From an uncultured Rhizobiaceae bacterium (GTDB taxonomy: Bacteria; Pseudomonadota; Alphaproteobacteria; Rhizobiales; Rhizobiaceae), in assembly GCA_951813045.1 (NCBI GenBank), contig CATOTF010000002.1, positions 2,976,001 through 3,040,000 of the forward strand: 64,000 bases of DNA, given 5' to 3'. This document shows, piece by piece, positions 60,845-64,000 of this stretch; positions within the stretch are counted from its first letter, which is position 1; every line of letters begins with the position of its first letter. Below the pieces are notes generated by a model. The model did not search any database, had not been told where the DNA came from, and saw nothing but the letters and a program-made list of their open reading frames with translations. The position numbers and the translations under genes are program-made.

Positions 60845-62011
60845 TCATGAGTCGTCTTTTTCCAGCCAATCGATAATTTCTGCAGTGTGCTCACCCAATC
60901 CAGGTGCTGGAGAACCGGGCACATAAGCTGAAGCACCGCCCAGTCGGAATGGCAATGTCGGTACGCCTGTGCCGTCATTTAACGTTTGGACGAAGCCCCG
61001 CTCTTTTACCTGATCCGAATTCAACGCCTCTGGAAGGCTGCGCAACCGGGCGCAGGGCACACCGGCAGACTGTAAAATGGCCTCCCAGCCCTGCGCGGAT
61101 TTTTTCTTCAACTCAGTTTCAAGTTCAGCTACGAGGTCTTGCGCATGGATCTTTCGTTCAACCCGTTCTACGAAACGGGGATCGTTGAGCCAGTCCTCGC
61201 GTCCCAGTGCGACAGCCAGACTATGAAAATGAGATTCTTCGTTCACTCCCAAAGACATGACGCCGTCTTTACATTCAAAACTTCCCGCACCCGGTGACCT
61301 GCTGTTCGCCAGATTGCCCCTGCGTTGTGGCGCAATGCCGGTTTTCAGATAGTCGGTGACGGACGAACTCATCAGGCTCAACCCGGTTTCCAGCATGGAC
61401 ACATCGATGAAGTTACCACGGCCGGTATTACCCTTTGAAAAGAGCGCTGCTGAAACGGCGAAACTCGCCGCCATTGCAGTTGCATAATCCAGCACCGGTG
61501 CGCCCGTTCGCATCGGCCCGCTTTCCCGTGTGCCTGTCGCCTCCATCAGGCCGCATGCCGCCTGAATATTGACATCATATGCGGCGGTATTTTCCTGCGG
61601 TCCGCCGCGACCGTACCCTGTCATGGCGCAATGAATTAAGTGTGGGTGACGCCTGGCTATACTGGTCTCATCAAGACCCAGCTCAAGCATCGTTTTGGGC
61701 ACATGATTTTCAACCAGAACGTCCGCACGCTCCAATAGTTGATGGAAGGTTTCAAGGCCTTCCGGTGAGTCCAGATCAAGCGCGATGGATTGTTTGCCCG
61801 CCCCTTGTGTCAAATATGAAGTGCTCATGCCAGCTTTTGCGGCATCTGCATCGGTGCCGCCACGGTGGCGAATAGCGTCACCCTTAGTCACCGACTCCAC
61901 TTTGATCACATCAGCCCCCAACAGACCAAGATAATAAGAACACGCCGGGCCTGCCAAAACATGTGTAAAATCAATGACCAGAAGATCCTCAAACGGGTGT
62001 GTATTTGACAT
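60845..62011 (-). CDS. CaiB/BaiF-family CoA transferase (class III)
   Basis: Start at the ATG at 62011, with AGGAG 4 nt upstream; a GTG-free upstream extension to 62062 is not needed. The 388-residue protein has the class III CoA-transferase landmarks: VIDFTHVLAGPACSYYLGLLGADVIKVE (about 12-39), the catalytic-Asp region TAAYDVNIQAACGL (Asp near 162), and the large C-terminal domain ending in EHTAEIIDWL. It transfers CoA between carboxylic acids. It is divergent from the tricarboxylate transporter at 62155, whose substrate it may activate. Confidence 0.88.
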   Translation of the reverse strand: MSNTHPFEDLLVIDFTHVLAGPACSYYLGLLGADVIKVESVTKGDAIRHRGGTDADAAKAGMSTSYLTQGAGKQSIALDLDSPEGLETFHQLLERADVLVENHVPKTMLELGLDETSIARRHPHLIHCAMTGYGRGGPQENTAAYDVNIQAACGLMEATGTRESGPMRTGAPVLDYATAMAASFAVSAALFSKGNTGRGNFIDVSMLETGLSLMSSSVTDYLKTGIAPQRRGNLANSRSPGAGSFECKDGVMSLGVNEESHFHSLAVALGREDWLNDPRFVERVERKIHAQDLVAELETELKKKSAQGWEAILQSAGVPCARLRSLPEALNSDQVKERGFVQTLNDGTGVPTLPFRLGGASAYVPGSPAPGLGEHTAEIIDWLEKDDS

Positions 62012-62154
62012 CAGTTCTCCTTCTACCATGCGTCGCCGAGTGAAGATGATTTGGTTTTGCAAAGCAAGCGCGGAGTTCTGTGGTTTCTAAAAACTACGCT
62101 TGTTTCCGTCGACATATTGTTGTTAGCTGTATCATTCAATTCTGGGAGGAAACT

Positions 62155-63129
62155 ATGAAATTGACCAAAAAAGCAGCTGCATGCTTTGCAGCAACCGCGA
62201 TGATGTCCGGAGCGGCAATCGCTGCAGATTATCCAAGTAAGCCCGTAAAAATTGTTGTTGGCTTCTCCGCCGGTGGCGGAACCGATACGACAGCGCGCGG
62301 ATTTGCATCCTATATGCATGAAGCGCCAAGCATGGGCGGCCAGCCGGCCTATATCGTTAATCTACCGGGCGCGTCCGGCCAAAAGGCCGCTAAAATGGTT
62401 CTGGGCGAAGATACAGACGGTCACACGCTTTACATGATCAACATCGGTACATTTATCGCCGGTGAACTGGCTAAGGGTGCCGACCGCCCTTACCATATTC
62501 CAGACGCGTTTGTGAATCTTGGCTGTGCGTCACAATTGGTGACATCGCTTCAGGTGCATACTTCTAACTCAGCAAAAACGATGAAAGAGTTTATCGACAA
62601 CTCAAAAGCGTCAGGCAAAGAAGTTATTTGGGGCACTTCCGGTGCGGCAACCATGCACGCAACAATCGGCCACCTGTTTTTTGATTCCCATGGTATCAAG
62701 CACAAAAAAGTGCCGTTTAAAGGCGGCTCCAAGGCACGCGCCGCTCTTGTTTCTCAGTCTGTTGAAGCTGTATTTGGCGGCGTGAATACAGTTGTTGGCT
62801 TCGAGAAGGATATCCTTGCACTTGCGTCTGCTGGCGCAGCACGCGACCCAATGGCGCCGGACTTGGCCACATTTGGTGAGCAAGGTGCAGATGGTATCGG
62901 ATTTACGGGTCTGATGTGCCTGTTTGGCCCCAAGGGTGTTTCTGACGAAGTCAAGACGGATGTAGGCGCAGCAATCGAGCACATAGCAGGCTTGAAAGGC
63001 TACAAGCGCTACATGGGTAAGAACGATCTCGCTTCGTTCTATACTGATAGCGCGACAGCGACCGCAGCGCAGGACACCATGTTCAAAGTCATGGGCCCTG
63101 TTGTGGAGAAAATCCTCGCAAGCCAGTAA
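62155..63129 (+). CDS. Tripartite tricarboxylate transporter binding protein (TctC family)
   Basis: Start at the ATG at 62155 (GGGAGGAAA upstream); the frame from 62080 is non-coding. The 324-residue protein has a signal peptide ending AIA, then YPSKPVKIVVGFSAGGGTD (a TctC hallmark), IVNLPGASGQKAA, and the C-terminal DVGAAIEHIAGLKGYKRYM. TctC binds a carboxylate (citrate, aromatic or other) for TctAB. Followed by a hairpin and the membrane subunits. Confidence 0.88.
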   Translation: MKLTKKAAACFAATAMMSGAAIAADYPSKPVKIVVGFSAGGGTDTTARGFASYMHEAPSMGGQPAYIVNLPGASGQKAAKMVLGEDTDGHTLYMINIGTFIAGELAKGADRPYHIPDAFVNLGCASQLVTSLQVHTSNSAKTMKEFIDNSKASGKEVIWGTSGAATMHATIGHLFFDSHGIKHKKVPFKGGSKARAALVSQSVEAVFGGVNTVVGFEKDILALASAGAARDPMAPDLATFGEQGADGIGFTGLMCLFGPKGVSDEVKTDVGAAIEHIAGLKGYKRYMGKNDLASFYTDSATATAAQDTMFKVMGPVVEKILASQ

Positions 63130-63145
63130 GTTTGTGAACTGATCA

Positions 63146-63177
63146 GGGGCAAGTCGGTTTGGGCTTGCCCCTTTTTT
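63146..63177 (+). terminator. Hairpin/terminator between TctC and TctB genes
   Basis: GGGGCAAG (63146-63153) pairs with CTTGCCCC (63164-63171), followed by TTTTTT (63172-63177). Placed inside the operon, it should reduce read-through so that the binding protein is made in excess over the membrane subunits. Confidence 0.85.
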
Positions 63178-63213
63178 GCGTCCGGATACCGACGCATTAT
63201 CCCGGAGGGGTGT

Positions 63214-63720
63214 ATGGGCAGCCAGGACTATAAAATTAAAGTGGAATATGGTGTTAGCGCCTTTGTTCTTCTTGTCGGCGTATTCTTTATTTTTCTCGCG
63301 TTCACGATTGACACTTCCAGAGAAGCGGTTGGCCCGCGCACTATGCCGATGTTTCTGGCGGTCTCTTTGGTCATAGGCGGTATATGGCTCGCCCTACGGG
63401 CCTATTTCGGCAAAGCGGGTGATCTGAAAGAGGGTTACGGATTTCTCGAAAGCGATGTGCAGCGTATCTTTATGATCGTGGGTTGTGGTGTTCTTTTTGT
63501 CTTTATATTCTGGGCTTTCGGTTATTTCGTAGCGATCGTCTGCACTTATATCGCCATGCTTTATTCGTTCGGCGTCAGAAGCTGGACGTGGATGGCCGGC
63601 GGTGCAATTGTGTTGGCTCTGATCTTTCAATGGCTCTTTATGGGGGTAATGGTCCTGAATGACCCAGCAGGCGCGGTCGTTGATCTGCGGCCTTATACTG
63701 ACTGGATCAAGGGTGCGTAA
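63214..63720 (+). CDS. Tripartite tricarboxylate transporter small membrane subunit (TctB family)
   Basis: A 168-residue protein with four membrane helices (AFVLLVGVFFIFLAF, MFLAVSLVIGGIWLAL, IFMIVGCGVLFVFIFWAFGYFVAIV, and a fourth at WMAGGAIVLALIFQWLFM), the TctB layout. GGAGG lies 8 nt upstream of the ATG. It ends 7 nt before the TctA gene. Confidence 0.85.
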   Translation: MGSQDYKIKVEYGVSAFVLLVGVFFIFLAFTIDTSREAVGPRTMPMFLAVSLVIGGIWLALRAYFGKAGDLKEGYGFLESDVQRIFMIVGCGVLFVFIFWAFGYFVAIVCTYIAMLYSFGVRSWTWMAGGAIVLALIFQWLFMGVMVLNDPAGAVVDLRPYTDWIKGA

Positions 63721-63726
63721 TTTATC

Positions 63727-64000
63727 ATGATTTTTGATGATATCATCGGTGGTTTTGCCACTCTTTTTAGCGACCAATATGCACTATGGTTTGTATTTTT
63801 AGCCGCATTTGTGGGCATTATTTTTGGCGCGCTCCCTGGCCTGACTGCGGCTGCAGCAATTGCGATGATGCTGCCAATTCTGATTGCTTATAATGATGAA
63901 ATCGGCGGGCTCGCGGGGCTCGCCTTTCTCTATGTGATTGGCAAATCCGGGAGGTATGGCGGGTCCATTGCTGCCATCCTGTTCAACACGCCTGGCACCG
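63727..64000 (+). CDS. Tripartite tricarboxylate transporter large membrane subunit (TctA), cut by window edge
   Basis: The frame from the ATG at 63727 runs open to the window edge: 91 residues. VFLAAFVGIIFGALPGLTAAAAIAMMLPI is the conserved first TctA repeat, and YVIGKSGRYGGSIAAILFNTPGT matches the family's YGGSI..IL.N.PG motif. The remaining ten or so helices lie outside the window. Confidence 0.85.
   Translation, partial: MIFDDIIGGFATLFSDQYALWFVFLAAFVGIIFGALPGLTAAAAIAMMLPILIAYNDEIGGLAGLAFLYVIGKSGRYGGSIAAILFNTPGT

Noticed and set aside
1-64000. CRISPR array, tRNA or rRNA genes
   Set aside because: No regularly spaced repeats, and no stretch was recognised as a tRNA or rRNA by eye; covariance-model search would be needed to exclude small RNAs.

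Overview
The window reads as a chromosomal segment of a free-living, probably marine, heterotrophic alphaproteobacterium of mid GC content. The call rests on gene content: periplasmic-binding-protein transporters of several classes, a TTT carboxylate transporter, glycine-betaine uptake with a sarcosine/dimethylglycine-dehydrogenase-like enzyme, and EF-P and RlmB of alphaproteobacterial type. It is inference from gene families, not from a marker tree. No rRNA, tRNA or CRISPR array was seen.

Layout. 1-1122: end of an animal-type heme peroxidase. 1317-2558: hydrolase-OsmC fusion. 2559-6659: a minus-strand redox operon (Rieske/GltB-like FMN enzyme, small membrane proteins, a cytochrome-b-like/Rieske protein and a Cys/His-rich anchored protein). 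6815-9052: tungstate ABC transporter (tupBCA). 9054-15573: housekeeping and stress genes (efp, rlmB, DUF1989, RidA, MOSC, lipoprotein hydrolase, TetR with a DM13 protein). 15578-25775: a divergent amino-sugar regulon, with murQ and a sugar ABC transporter to the left and kinase, GntR regulator, SIS isomerase/deaminase and nagA to the right. 25807-33403: accessory zone with an IS21-family element, a beheaded cytochrome gene and transposase debris. 33404-43414: hydroxyacid dehydrogenase, lactonase, a LacI regulator and two tandem ribose-type ABC transporters. 43587-44411: aspartate dehydrogenase. 44808-49709: a six-gene succinate dehydrogenase/fumarate reductase plus class I fumarase operon flanked on both sides by decayed IS3-type transposase pieces. 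50143-59223: epoxide hydrolase, DMGDH-like enzyme, aldehyde dehydrogenase and a betaine-type ABC transporter, with a divergent LacI regulator. 60594-64000: MBL-hydrolase remnant, CoA transferase and a tripartite tricarboxylate transporter.

How it works together. Most of the window is uptake plus first catabolic steps for amino sugars, a sugar or sugar acid, C4-dicarboxylates, methylated amines and a carboxylate. Each module carries its own regulator, and candidate operators are visible at four of them. Four genes are interrupted: an in-frame TAG at 4053-4055, and one-base deletions near 3393, 6906 and 58142, each at a homopolymer run. Real decay and consensus error cannot be separated from sequence alone.

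The most unusual element is the 2559-6659 redox operon, which has no function I can name.
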